A DNA stretch of 33,570 bases from a virus, in IMG/VR virus record IMGVR_UViG_3300033143_001624, positions 1 to 33,570 of that record; one strand, written 5' to 3'. Under the pieces are notes generated by a model, which was given only the letters and a program-made list of their open reading frames with translations, did no database searches and was not told the origin of the DNA. Below, one piece after another: positions 6,286-12,959 of the stretch (positions within the stretch are counted from its first letter, which is position 1; each line of letters starts with the position of its first letter). The translations under genes were made by a program, and so were the position numbers.

Positions 6286-6303
6286 CCAAAAAACAAAACA
6301 ACT

Positions 6304-6549
6304 ATGAAACAACAAAAACAATTAAACAGCACTTACTTAGTAGCTAAGTATTTAAAAGGAAGAAAACAGAGCTATATCCACAAAATGAAGTTAGAAACGA
6401 AAAGTAATAACGTTGGAGAGAGGGTAAGGCAATTACGAAATAAGTACCAGTGGAAAATTGAGACAGTAAGCGAAGGGGTTAAAAACGGAGTGAAAGTCTA
6501 TCACTACTTACTTGTTGAAAGTGGAGAGATGCCTAAAAAGTTTAGATAA
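6304..6549 (+). CDS. Small winged-helix-like DNA-binding protein
   Basis: An 81-residue basic protein. The run NSTYLVAKYLKGRKQSYIHK, then VGERVRQLRNKYQWKIET and VKVYHYLLVE resembles the phage HTH_39-type winged helix (helix, helix with 'R..LR..G..I', then a beta wing). It follows the resolvase after 18 nt with an A-rich leader. A regulatory or replication-accessory role is possible; no direct evidence. Confidence 0.5.
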   Translation: MKQQKQLNSTYLVAKYLKGRKQSYIHKMKLETKSNNVGERVRQLRNKYQWKIETVSEGVKNGVKVYHYLLVESGEMPKKFR

Positions 6550-6551
6550 TT

Positions 6552-6800
6552 ATGAAGGAAGAAATAGAAGATTTAATGTTTCCTGATAAGGATAAATTAA
6601 AAGATAATAACGGATTCTTAACGGCTCAAATAGTAGATGCAGAATTAGACCCTATCAACTGTTCTTTTAAAAATGATGGTTGTGTAGAGCTGGACACAAG
6701 GAGTCTACAGTTTGTCGTTCTAACACATGAGAATTTAGAAATATTAAAAGATTTAATAATAGATGCAGAGATGCATTATAATAATAAAAAAGATGAATAA
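6552..6800 (+). CDS. 82-residue acidic protein, unknown function
   Basis: Begins 2 nt after the preceding stop. It contains a beta-rich middle (GFLTAQIVDAELDPINCSFK, CVELDTRSLQFVVLT) and a C-terminal helix (ENLEILKDLIIDAE). Overlaps the next gene by 8 nt if that gene starts at 6793. No family recognised. Confidence 0.5.
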   Translation: MKEEIEDLMFPDKDKLKDNNGFLTAQIVDAELDPINCSFKNDGCVELDTRSLQFVVLTHENLEILKDLIIDAEMHYNNKKDE

Positions 6801-7095
6801 ATTAACAGCATTAGCAGAGATAAGAAATAAAACATTATTGGAATTTTCAAAAGAAACGCAACTTGAGTTTAAATGTTACACCGATAACGCATTAGTTTAT
6901 GGCGTGACAATAGATTCTATTTACCATGAAATTAATATAATATGCGATTCAGATTTATTCGCTAAAATGACAGTAGCAGACTTATTAAATGCTAGGAGAA
7001 TAACACTAATTAGCTATTCAATATTTGATAGATTAAATAGAAAATGTGAACCTGTAGCGTTATATTCATCAAATAATGAAGATAATTTAAATTAA
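6793..7095 (+). CDS. Early protein, unknown function
   Basis: I choose the ATG at 6793 (MNKLTALAEIRNKT), which gives 100 residues and an 8-nt overlap; a longer version from 6763 would add a poor hydrophobic leader inside the preceding gene. The protein is mixed alpha/beta with two cysteines (FKCYTDNALV, NIICDSDLF). It is the last gene before the structured RNA element at 7140-7219 and so probably ends the first early transcription unit. Confidence 0.5.
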   Translation: MNKLTALAEIRNKTLLEFSKETQLEFKCYTDNALVYGVTIDSIYHEINIICDSDLFAKMTVADLLNARRITLISYSIFDRLNRKCEPVALYSSNNEDNLN

Positions 7096-7139
7096 ATGTA
7101 ATTTGTATTAAAATAATACTTATATTAGCAGAAGTTATT

Positions 7140-7219
7140 GACATGCGGGTGTCGTAAAAATAACAAAAATATTAACCTTTGCCTGATGAGCCCGCACTCT
7201 GATGGTAAAGGTTTTTTTT
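7140..7219 (+). ncRNA. Structured RNA: hairpin plus terminator with complementary loops
   Basis: Hairpin 1 is GACA (7140-7143), loop TGCGGG (7144-7149), TGTC (7150-7153). Hairpin 2 is ACCTTTGCC (7175-7183) pairing with GGTAAAGGT (7204-7212), followed by eight T (7212-7219), a good intrinsic terminator. The 20-nt loop of hairpin 2 contains CCCGCA (7191-7196), the exact complement of the hairpin 1 loop. The two could form a six-base-pair kissing-loop contact. It lies between two early genes, so it may be a regulated terminator, a small RNA 3' end, or a 5' leader of the gene at 7232. A weak -7-like TATATTAG is at 7121-7128. Confidence 0.6.
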
Positions 7220-7231
7220 ATACCAAAAATT

Positions 7232-7669
7232 ATGAAATATAAATTAAAAACAGTAAAAGGTCAAAAAGTATATCGGGTAGACGTAGGAATAAGAGACAGC
7301 CCGAATATTTACGATAGAACTACATATCACCGACATGGGATATTTGTAAAAGAATTAAAAATAGTTCATCAGACAGAATTTAAAATAGCCCTATCTGACG
7401 AGTGGATAACACTACTTGACAGGCAAAAGGGAGGTGAAAAAAAGGATAAATATAAGAGTTTTATTGGCGATTACAATGTTAGTATAGTTACAAATGAAAC
7501 ATATCTTCCTAACGGCGTATTTTGCACTTGTTATACATTAGAATCCCCTGACAAGTCTATAAATAAAATAAAAAAAGCTATTATGAATAAAATAAACAAG
7601 GATTACGGATTTTTAAGAGACGCAAACCTTGGTAGCGTATTAGATAGATTTGAAATTAACACCTTATAA
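7232..7669 (+). CDS. Unknown phage protein after the structured RNA
   Basis: Starts at ATG 7232 (MKYKLKTVKGQKVYRVDVGI), because the earlier in-frame ATG at 7202 lies inside the terminator hairpin. The product has 145 residues, is basic and beta-rich in its first two thirds, and ends in helices (INKIKKAIMNKINKDYG). I recognise no family. The next gene follows after 2 nt, so it shares an operon with the replication proteins. Confidence 0.6.
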   Translation: MKYKLKTVKGQKVYRVDVGIRDSPNIYDRTTYHRHGIFVKELKIVHQTEFKIALSDEWITLLDRQKGGEKKDKYKSFIGDYNVSIVTNETYLPNGVFCTCYTLESPDKSINKIKKAIMNKINKDYGFLRDANLGSVLDRFEINTL

Positions 7670-7671
7670 TT

Positions 7672-8460
7672 ATGGCAGAAAATAAAAAATCAGTTTTATT
7701 GTATTGTGATATAATTCACACAGTAGAAGGTTTAGAAGATGACGAAGCTGGAAGACTGTTTAAACATTATTTAAAGTATATTAACGACTTAAATCCGGTT
7801 GCAGAAGACAGGTTAACAACGCTATTATTTGAGCCAATTAAGCAGAATTTAAAAAGGGATTTAAAGAAGTGGGAGTCGAAAAGTGAGAAGAACTCAATGA
7901 TAGCAAAGGAGGCATGGGCTAAACGAAAAGATGCGAACGCATACAAACGCACTACTTCGCATGCGAAAAATACCGATAAAGATAAAGTAACAGATAAAGT
8001 AACAGTAACAGGTAAAGATAAAGTTAATGTTAAAGATATTAAAAAGAGTTTACCGAAAAACAAGTTTTCGGAGTTCAAAGAATTTAAGCAAATATTTTTA
8101 GATTTTTACAAATTGAAAACAGGAGAGGATTATTATTGGACTGCCAAAGATGCTGGAAAGGTAAAGTCTCTAGTTTCTAAATTAAAATTTAAAATAAAAG
8201 AAAAAAGTTCCGCAGAAAAAGAAGCTACAGATACGGAGGCAACCAAAGGGTTTACTCATTTACTCAACATGATAGCTGATAACTGGATATTATCAAACCT
8301 TTCAATGTCAATAATAGACTCAAAATTTAACGAAATAATCTCAAACAATGGAAAACAAACTACAAAAGCAAACAACGGAAATAGGGCAGAGTTGGAAGAA
8401 CTCAGTCGCAGACTTAAAGCAAGGAATAGCACGACCGAAAACAGCAGAACTGGCACTTAA
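7672..8460 (+). CDS. Replication-initiation-type protein with DUF6291-like N-terminus
   Basis: A 262-residue protein. Residues 1-90 (KKSVLLYCDIIHTVEGLEDD, AGRLFKHYLKYIND, FEPIKQNLKRDLKKWE) match the DUF6291 pattern found at the N-terminus of Bacteroidota phage replication proteins. A linker follows with a repetitive charged segment (DKDKVTDKVTVTGKDKVN VKD-like), then a C-terminal domain (FKQIFLDFYKLKTGEDYYWT). The layout, N-terminal DNA-binding-like domain, linker and C-terminal domain, is that of replisome organisers. The 3' end overlaps the next gene by 113 nt in another frame. Confidence 0.6.
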   Translation: MAENKKSVLLYCDIIHTVEGLEDDEAGRLFKHYLKYINDLNPVAEDRLTTLLFEPIKQNLKRDLKKWESKSEKNSMIAKEAWAKRKDANAYKRTTSHAKNTDKDKVTDKVTVTGKDKVNVKDIKKSLPKNKFSEFKEFKQIFLDFYKLKTGEDYYWTAKDAGKVKSLVSKLKFKIKEKSSAEKEATDTEATKGFTHLLNMIADNWILSNLSMSIIDSKFNEIISNNGKQTTKANNGNRAELEELSRRLKARNSTTENSRTGT

Positions 8461-9067
8461 TAATAATTCGCCTAGCTTAGTGCTGATTAAGAAAGAGTTC
8501 GGGGAAGAGGAGCTTTTAATATACGTTTCCGAACTACTAACCGACTGCGTTTTATCGTTTAATATTGGTAAAACAATGAACGCAGAACAAATAAAATTAA
8601 CAGCAGAATACATAGCGGAAGATTATTATTTCTTAAAACCAGAAGAGTTAAAATACTGCTTCGCTCAAGCGCAAAAAGGGGTTTACGGTAAGATATACGA
8701 CCGAATAGACACCTCAATTATTTTTGAATGGTTTGACAAATATATCGAGGAGCGCATGGGTTCGGTAGAAAAAAACAACCAAAACAAAACAAATGAGTTT
8801 AAATCACAAGATTATAAAAACGCATCCTCGCAAACTATTTTACCAGCACTCAAGGAAGTAGTCGAAAATAAAAAGAAAGTTCATCAGAACGAAGAAAAAA
8901 CACCTAAAAAGGCAGAATTAGACTTATCTAACAAGATAATGAAAGAGTTTGATGAGTTATTTGACGAACAAAACGAGTTTGATAAGGGTGGTTTTAGAAT
9001 GGTAAAATATAAAGGAAAAGAATATTCTGGGAGCGAGTATTTAGATATTAGACTAGGAGAAATTTAA
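8348..9067 (+). CDS. Replication accessory protein (helicase-loader-like context)
   Basis: A 239-residue protein starting inside the preceding gene. The core (LVLIKKEFGEEELLIYVSEL, MNAEQIKLTAEYIAEDYYFL, PEELKYCFAQAQKGVYGKIY, RIDTSIIFEWFDKYIEER) is helical and resembles proteins that follow the DUF6291-type gene in Bacteroidota phages, where a helicase-loading role is often presumed. The C-terminal third is charged and disordered. The 113-nt overlap is unusually long; conserved-looking sequence begins near residue 36 (after the overlap), so a later start would still leave the core intact. Confidence 0.55.
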   Translation: MENKLQKQTTEIGQSWKNSVADLKQGIARPKTAELALNNNSPSLVLIKKEFGEEELLIYVSELLTDCVLSFNIGKTMNAEQIKLTAEYIAEDYYFLKPEELKYCFAQAQKGVYGKIYDRIDTSIIFEWFDKYIEERMGSVEKNNQNKTNEFKSQDYKNASSQTILPALKEVVENKKKVHQNEEKTPKKAELDLSNKIMKEFDELFDEQNEFDKGGFRMVKYKGKEYSGSEYLDIRLGEI

Positions 9068-9080
9068 AACAAAATATAAA

Positions 9081-9308
9081 ATGAGAGAAACAGTTTATAA
9101 TATAATTTACGTAGCAATAGGATGGGCTGTATGGTTATTTTTTATAGTCCTAGTAAGTAGCTGTGGAGTACTAGCAATGACTTCTGATGTATCTAATGAA
9201 GAAACGATAGGAAGTTATACGCCAATATACAAACAATTAGAGGGTTATGAACATTGTTATAATATTGAATTTCAAGGAAAAGATTATATTTATATGAAAA
9301 AACGTTAA
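9081..9308 (+). CDS. Small membrane protein or lipoprotein
   Basis: A 75-residue protein with an N-terminal hydrophobic segment (IIYVAIGWAVWLFFIVLVSS) ending in VSSCG, which fits a lipobox (V-S-S-C), followed by a polar 45-residue domain with QLEGYEHCYNIEFQGKDYIY. It may be an exported or membrane-bound accessory protein, for example acting at the envelope. No family recognised. Confidence 0.5.
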   Translation: MRETVYNIIYVAIGWAVWLFFIVLVSSCGVLAMTSDVSNEETIGSYTPIYKQLEGYEHCYNIEFQGKDYIYMKKR

Positions 9309-9326
9309 ACTAAAAAACTAAAAACT

Positions 9327-9518
9327 ATGAAAGTAACAATTAAAAGACAAAGAGTAAAAGATGTATTTGAAGTACATTATGGACAAAGAGACAACCATAC
9401 ACATTTTATATCTTTAGAGTGTGAAACGGAAAATTCAATGATAATAACAAATAAGATACCAATAGCTCCAAACGAGTTAAGAAGTAGCTTTAATAGGCTT
9501 ATGGATGGGGTTGTATAG
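9327..9518 (+). CDS. 63-residue beta-rich protein, unknown function
   Basis: Preceded by an A-rich leader (AAACTAAAAACTATG). The protein is basic at its start (MKVTIKRQRVKDVFEVHYGQ) and looks like a small beta-sheet (HFISLECETENSMIITNKIP). No motif recognised. It is the first of several short genes separated by non-coding palindromic spacers. Confidence 0.5.
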   Translation: MKVTIKRQRVKDVFEVHYGQRDNHTHFISLECETENSMIITNKIPIAPNELRSSFNRLMDGVV

Positions 9519-9614
9519 AACAAAACAAAACCCTTATCCCGTTGATGGGGAGGGGTGGTCAATTAGGAATTAACGAGGTAGTGTAAAATTTCGTTTTAAT
9601 GAATTTTAAACATT

Positions 9615-9799
9615 GTTGTGGGTATGTAAGCCTACGACTTAAACAAATAAATTATGAAAATAGGAAAATACAAAGGGCAAGAAGTAAAAGTTTATGATAG
9701 CGGAAATGAATTTATAGTAGAGTTTCCAAATGGAGCAACAATAACTATGACTGATGTTTCAGAAATAGATTTCAGTTAAGTAGGCTTATTACCTACAAC
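9615..9799 (+). repeat. Inverted repeat bracketing a small gene
   Basis: The left arm GTTGTGGGTATGTAAGCCTA + C (9615-9635) and the right arm GTAGGCTTATTACCTACAAC (9780-9799) are nearly perfect reverse complements (about 17 of 20 positions with one indel). The 41-residue gene at 9654-9779 lies between them, with the right arm starting at the base after its stop codon. The rest of the spacer 9519-9614 holds no gene that I can support. Confidence 0.75.
9654..9779 (+). CDS. 41-residue protein between inverted repeats
   Basis: ATG at 9654 with leader AAACAAATAAATT, TAA at 9777. The sequence MKIGKYKGQEVKVYDSGNEF IVEFPNGATI-type is a compact beta barrel-like pattern (K.G..V.VY..G..F.V.F.NG), followed by an acidic C-terminus (SEIDFS). 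The strand pattern is that of a small SH3-like or Kow-like domain, but it is too short to name. Bracketed by the 9615-9635/9780-9799 inverted repeat. Confidence 0.5.
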   Translation: MKIGKYKGQEVKVYDSGNEFIVEFPNGATITMTDVSEIDFS

Positions 9800-9848
9800 G
9801 CATTGTGTATGGTGCGTATGCCGATAGGCTATGCAATATACACGTTGT
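9795..9848 (+). repeat. Long imperfect palindrome between small genes
   Basis: The outer arms ACAACG..GTGTAT (from 9795) and ATACACGTTGT (to 9848) pair with four extra bases on the left side; the inner part GCGTATGCC / GGCTATGC (about 9814-9832) pairs again. CACGTTGTT at the right end also occurs in the spacer at 12688-12696. It lies between the stop at 9779 and the next start at 9887. Confidence 0.7.
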
Positions 9849-9886
9849 TGTATGGTGAAGCGAACTGTAAAAAATTAATATTTGAA

Positions 9887-10021
9887 ATGAGCAAGAAATT
9901 AACGAAAGAAGAACTTGAAAAGAAAAAGAAGTTTCATAGCAAAAAGGTTGATTACTACCAAAAGAAAATTGACAAAATAGAAGCTGACAAAAACAGGATA
10001 GGTTTTAAGTGGTATGATTAA
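9887..10021 (+). CDS. 44-residue basic coiled-coil protein
   Basis: The start is set at ATG 9887 (MSKKLTKEELEKKKKFHSKK), because an upstream in-frame start at 9803 lies within the palindromic spacer. The protein is almost all helix and very rich in lysine (VDYYQKKIDKIEADKN), ending RIGFKWYD. This resembles short proteins seen in Bacteroidota small-gene clusters, without a function known to me. Confidence 0.55.
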   Translation: MSKKLTKEELEKKKKFHSKKVDYYQKKIDKIEADKNRIGFKWYD

Positions 10022-10044
10022 TTTTTTATTGCATACAATACTGA

Positions 10045-10074
10045 GCTATTTCGCGTTTTAATGCGAATAATAGC
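10045..10074 (+). repeat. Hairpin spacer
   Basis: GCTATTTCGC (10045-10054) pairs with GCGAATAATAGC (10063-10074) with two unpaired bases, loop GTTTTAAT. It is followed by A- and T-rich sequence and the start of the frameshifted gene at 10120. No long T-run follows, so it is not a clear terminator. Confidence 0.6.
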
Positions 10075-10119
10075 AAGCGTTATCAAAACGTTTTAATGGT
10101 TGACTTAAAAAAATAAAAC

Positions 10120-10280
10120 ATGGATGATAAAGTAATAAGACAAATAATAATAGGAATGTTTGCAGAGGCAGCGTTTAAAGAGGAAGAACAATTTACATTA
10201 GAAAACTCCAAAAAAACTCCAAAAAAGCTGTTAAGTTTGCAGATGAAGTAATGGAATTATTAAAACATAAAAACAAATAA
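10120..10280 (+). pseudogene. Small gene frameshifted by an 11-bp tandem duplication
   Basis: From ATG 10120 the frame reads MDDKVIRQIIIGMFAEAAFK..EEEQFTLENSKK and then TPKKLLSLQMK to TAA at 10251. An 11-bp unit, AACTCCAAAAA, is present twice in tandem (about 10204-10225). Without the second copy the frame continues as AVKFADEVMELLKHKNK to the TAA at 10280, which looks like the original C-terminus. The duplication contains A AAA AAG (10221-10227), a canonical -1 slippery heptamer in the right register, so some full-length 53-residue product could still be made. Function unknown. Confidence 0.6.
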
Positions 10281-10281
10281 C

Positions 10282-10494
10282 ATGGAAGGAAAAGAAATAA
10301 TACAACACATTAGCTACAAACCTACAGGAGATGAATACGCTACTAAAGTAGAAATCCCAGCAGAAACAAAAGAAGAAGCTATACTTATAATCAAAGAAAG
10401 GTTATACGAAAAAGGGTTTAAAGACTTAGAAGATAAAATCGAAAGAGGCTATAAATTTGATGTAATTGATACGTATCATAAAGAAAAAAATTAG
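10282..10494 (+). CDS. 70-residue acidic protein, unknown function
   Basis: Starts one base after the stop of the restored frame of the preceding gene. The sequence (MEGKEIIQHISYKPTGDEYA, TKVEIPAETKEEAILIIKER, LYEKGFKDLEDKIERGYKFD) has two beta strands, then a helix with E-E-A pattern, similar in plan to the first early-operon protein at 3500-3745. It ends immediately before a -7 promoter box. No family recognised. Confidence 0.55.
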   Translation: MEGKEIIQHISYKPTGDEYATKVEIPAETKEEAILIIKERLYEKGFKDLEDKIERGYKFDVIDTYHKEKN

Positions 10495-10502
10495 TATATT
10501 TG
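10495..10502 (+). promoter_or_regulatory. Possible promoter -7 box before the terminase genes
   Basis: TATATTTG fits TAnnTTTG exactly. The nearest upstream TTG (10466-10468) is 26 nt away, longer than the usual spacing, so the promoter may be weak. It sits 22 nt before a terminator-like hairpin. Confidence 0.4.
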
Positions 10503-10524
10503 TATTAATCATAGTTTAATTTTT

Positions 10525-10560
10525 CCTCCCTAGGCTGTGGAAGCGGCTAAGGGAGGTTTT
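10525..10560 (+). terminator. Intrinsic terminator or attenuator before terminase
   Basis: CCTCCC (10525-10530) pairs with GGGAGG (10551-10556), extended by TAG/CTA with one bulged A, followed by TTTT. It lies between the accessory genes and the terminase small subunit. Because a -7 box lies only 22 nt upstream, it could end the previous unit or attenuate a short new transcript. Confidence 0.7.
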
Positions 10561-10583
10561 ATTGAAAACAATAATAATCAACA

Positions 10584-10847
10584 ATGCCATTTAAGAAAGG
10601 ACAAAGTGGAAATGTAAAAGGTCGAGAAGTAGGGAGTAAGAATAAAGTTACTTTACTAGCCCTTGATGTTAAAGATGTTGTTTTTAATGCGTTCCAAGAC
10701 TTACAGGCAGACCCAAAGAATAATCTTATTGCATGGGCTAAAGAGAATCCAACAGAGTTTTACAAGATAGCAGCAAAGTTAATTCCAACAAATATAGAGG
10801 CTAAGGTTTCCAATACTATTAACGTAATACCTCCAAAAAGTGATTAG
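10584..10847 (+). CDS. Terminase small-subunit candidate
   Basis: An 87-residue protein starting MPFKKGQSGNVKGREVGSKN, the N-terminal signature of DUF5681-like phage proteins that often lie in front of terL. The helical part (FQDLQADPKNNLIAWAKENP, EFYKIAAKLIPTNIEA) is typical of small terminase or terminase-associated proteins in Bacteroidota phages. It directly abuts the large subunit (stop at 10847, ATG at 10848). DNA recognition for packaging is inferred from this position. Confidence 0.65.
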   Translation: MPFKKGQSGNVKGREVGSKNKVTLLALDVKDVVFNAFQDLQADPKNNLIAWAKENPTEFYKIAAKLIPTNIEAKVSNTINVIPPKSD

Positions 10848-12290
10848 ATGGCAGACATCGATATTAACTGGTGTAAGTGGTCGGAGATAATCAATGAGAG
10901 GTTTGAGCCTTTAGTAGAAAATACAGATAGATACATAATAGCATACGGTGGTAGAGGTTCGAGCAAATCGGATTGGGCTGCAAAGAAATTAATATACAGG
11001 TGTTTAAGTGAAAAGTATTTTAGATACGTTTTAGTTCGTAACACATACGCTACAATAAAAGATTCCAGCTACCAAACAATAAAAGATATAATACACGACT
11101 TAGGTCTTGAGTCTTTATTTAGGTTTAAGATACAACCGCTAGAAATAGAATGCATGAACGGTAACAAGTTCTTAGCAAGGGGTTGTGATGATGCTACTAA
11201 GTTAAAGTCTATAAAAGACCCAACAGGTGTATGGTGGGAAGAGGACGTGCCAGACGAAAGCGATTTTATCACTATTACTACATCGGTAAGAACGAGTAAA
11301 GCAGATTACTTACAGGAGATATTTACTATTAATCCAGAAGTTGAAGGTAACTATCAGGAAAACTGGTTTTGGAAAAGATTCTTTAAGGGACATATTGAAA
11401 AGAGTTTTAGCGATGTTACTGTAATTCAAGTGGAAGAGTTAAAGATTGAACTAACATACACAGTACATCATAGTTGGCATAAAGATAATCGCTGGTTGCC
11501 TAATGCTTTTGTTGCTCAGTTAATGCAGTTAAAGGTAGAAAACCCGTACTATTATACTATCTATTGTAATGGCGAATGGGGTAATAAGCAAACGGGAGGT
11601 TTGTTTTATAAGCATTTTGATAGAGCTAAAAGTGTAGACCCTACAATTGTTTACAATCCAGACCAAGCAATACACCTATCTTTTGACTTTAATGTAAACC
11701 CATACATGAGTGCTACGATATGGCAAATAGACGGTAAGACGGCTAAGTGTATTGATGAGATAGCATCTGTTAATCCCGACAATACAACAGTAGGAGTGTG
11801 TAGAGAGTTTGAGCGTAGATATTTTAATCACAAAGGAGGTTTGTTTATTTACGGAGACCCATCAGGAAGGCAGCAAGACACCAGAACAGATAAAGGCTAT
11901 AATGACTATACTATTATATTTAATGAACTAGAAAAATACCACCCGATTGAAAGGGTAGCCAATAAGCACCCTCCTGTAGTTACTAGAGGTAACTTTATTA
12001 ATACTGTATTCTTGAAAGGGTTTAACGACTTGAATATACTCTTTAGCGATAAGTGTAAGTACATGCTTAACGATATGCTATTTGGTAAAGAGGCTAGTGA
12101 TGGTACTAAGCTAAAAGAGAAAACAAAAGTTGACGGGGTTACTTTTGAAAAGTATTTTCACCATGCAGATACCATGGATTACTTTCTTTGTGAAGCCTTT
12201 ATAAACGAGTTTGAAGAGTACCAGCACGGCAGCACCCCAGTAATAAGAAGTTACGGCGCAAATCCAACCAACAAAAGAAAAACGTATTAA
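10848..12290 (+). CDS. terL: Terminase large subunit
   Basis: A 480-residue two-domain packaging motor. The ATPase half has Walker A GGRGSSKS (residues 34-41) and Walker B VWWEED (128-133). The nuclease half has HLSFDFNVNPY (Asp280), IYGDPSG (Asp337) and HHADTMDYF (Asp441/Asp444), the acidic metal-binding set of the RNase H-like domain of Terminase_3-type proteins. It cuts concatemeric DNA and pumps it into the prohead. Length is normal and all key motifs are intact. Confidence 0.95.
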   Translation: MADIDINWCKWSEIINERFEPLVENTDRYIIAYGGRGSSKSDWAAKKLIYRCLSEKYFRYVLVRNTYATIKDSSYQTIKDIIHDLGLESLFRFKIQPLEIECMNGNKFLARGCDDATKLKSIKDPTGVWWEEDVPDESDFITITTSVRTSKADYLQEIFTINPEVEGNYQENWFWKRFFKGHIEKSFSDVTVIQVEELKIELTYTVHHSWHKDNRWLPNAFVAQLMQLKVENPYYYTIYCNGEWGNKQTGGLFYKHFDRAKSVDPTIVYNPDQAIHLSFDFNVNPYMSATIWQIDGKTAKCIDEIASVNPDNTTVGVCREFERRYFNHKGGLFIYGDPSGRQQDTRTDKGYNDYTIIFNELEKYHPIERVANKHPPVVTRGNFINTVFLKGFNDLNILFSDKCKYMLNDMLFGKEASDGTKLKEKTKVDGVTFEKYFHHADTMDYFLCEAFINEFEEYQHGSTPVIRSYGANPTNKRKTY

Positions 12291-12293
12291 TGT

Positions 12294-12323
12294 TTGTTTT
12301 GTAACAAGATGTTGTTATATTTG
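12294..12323 (+). promoter_or_regulatory. Strong promoter for the small-gene block after terminase
   Basis: TTG at 12294-12296, 19 nt, TATATTTG at 12316-12323: an exact Bacteroidota promoter. It begins 4 nt after the terminase stop codon and drives the accessory block starting at 12359, so this block can be expressed independently of the packaging genes, as expected for moron genes. Confidence 0.75.
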
Positions 12324-12358
12324 TACAAATTAATAACATTAATTAATAAAATAAAACT

Positions 12359-12628
12359 ATGAATTTAACACTTAAAAATCAAAAAGGACTAAGCGATTAT
12401 TCGCATGCCGTATTGGAAATTGTACGTAAACTAATAGACAGGTTCAAAATAAACCTTTTTAAATATTTATTTACAGAAAATGAAAAATGCTTATTAAACC
12501 AAGCGTTGAATTTGCAAAAACAAGAAACATATAAAGATGCAAGATGCGGACTTTCTTGTGATTATAAACAAGACCTTGAAGATGTAGATAATCTTTTAGA
12601 AATGTGTGAAAATAAATTATGGAATTGA
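12359..12628 (+). CDS. Small accessory protein, unknown function
   Basis: An 89-residue helical protein with four cysteines (ENEKCLLNQALN, DARCGLSCDYKQD, LLEMCENKLW). First gene after the promoter at 12294-12323. The distribution of cysteines is not a clear zinc motif. No family recognised. It is followed by a 92-nt palindromic spacer. Confidence 0.55.
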   Translation: MNLTLKNQKGLSDYSHAVLEIVRKLIDRFKINLFKYLFTENEKCLLNQALNLQKQETYKDARCGLSCDYKQDLEDVDNLLEMCENKLWN

Positions 12629-12646
12629 GTGTTGTAGATAATGATA

Positions 12647-12698
12647 GTGTATGCTCTGTATGGAGTGCAACGGAATATGGAGTATGACACGTTGTTAT
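12647..12698 (+). repeat. Palindromic spacer between small genes
   Basis: GTGTATGCTC (12647-12656) pairs with GAGTATGACAC (12680-12690) with one bulged G. The right arm continues CACGTTGTTAT, sharing CACGTTGTT with the palindrome at 9795-9848. The preceding bases include ATAATGATA, similar to the TAATGA found at the start of other spacers in this block. Confidence 0.65.
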
Positions 12699-12720
12699 AC
12701 TCTTTTAAACAAAACAAATT

Positions 12721-12912
12721 ATGAAAGACTTATTTAAAGCATCAGTAAAAAGTAACGCAAAGATTGAATTATTAGAACCTAATTATGAAGGTATAGCTAA
12801 AGTATTATCTGAGTTTGAAAAACTATACAAGGTTTGCGATAACAAAGAATTATTAGATAAATGTTTAGAGAACTTTTGTGTACCTAAACACTTAATTACA
12901 GAAAATAATTGA
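12721..12912 (+). CDS. 63-residue accessory protein, unknown function
   Basis: ATG at 12721 after leader AAACAAAACAAATT. The protein is amphipathic helical (EGIAKVLSEFEKLYKVCDNK, LLDKCLENFCVPKHLI) with three cysteines. No family recognised. It ends at 12912 and is followed by a 47-nt spacer with TATAATGAGGACAAG, again with TAATGA near the gene end. Confidence 0.5.
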   Translation: MKDLFKASVKSNAKIELLEPNYEGIAKVLSEFEKLYKVCDNKELLDKCLENFCVPKHLITENN

Positions 12913-12959
12913 GTATAATGAGGACAAGTAAAGATATTTGCGGATAAATAACGATTAAG

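Noticed and set aside
7103-7128. Promoter TTG/TATATTAG before the structured RNA
   Set aside because: The spacing is only 15 nt and the -7 box has one mismatch; too weak to list as a promoter.
7183-7212. Hammerhead ribozyme (CTGATGAG at 7183-7190)
   Set aside because: The GAAA part of the core and the stem II/III arrangement are missing; the motif is inside the terminator loop.
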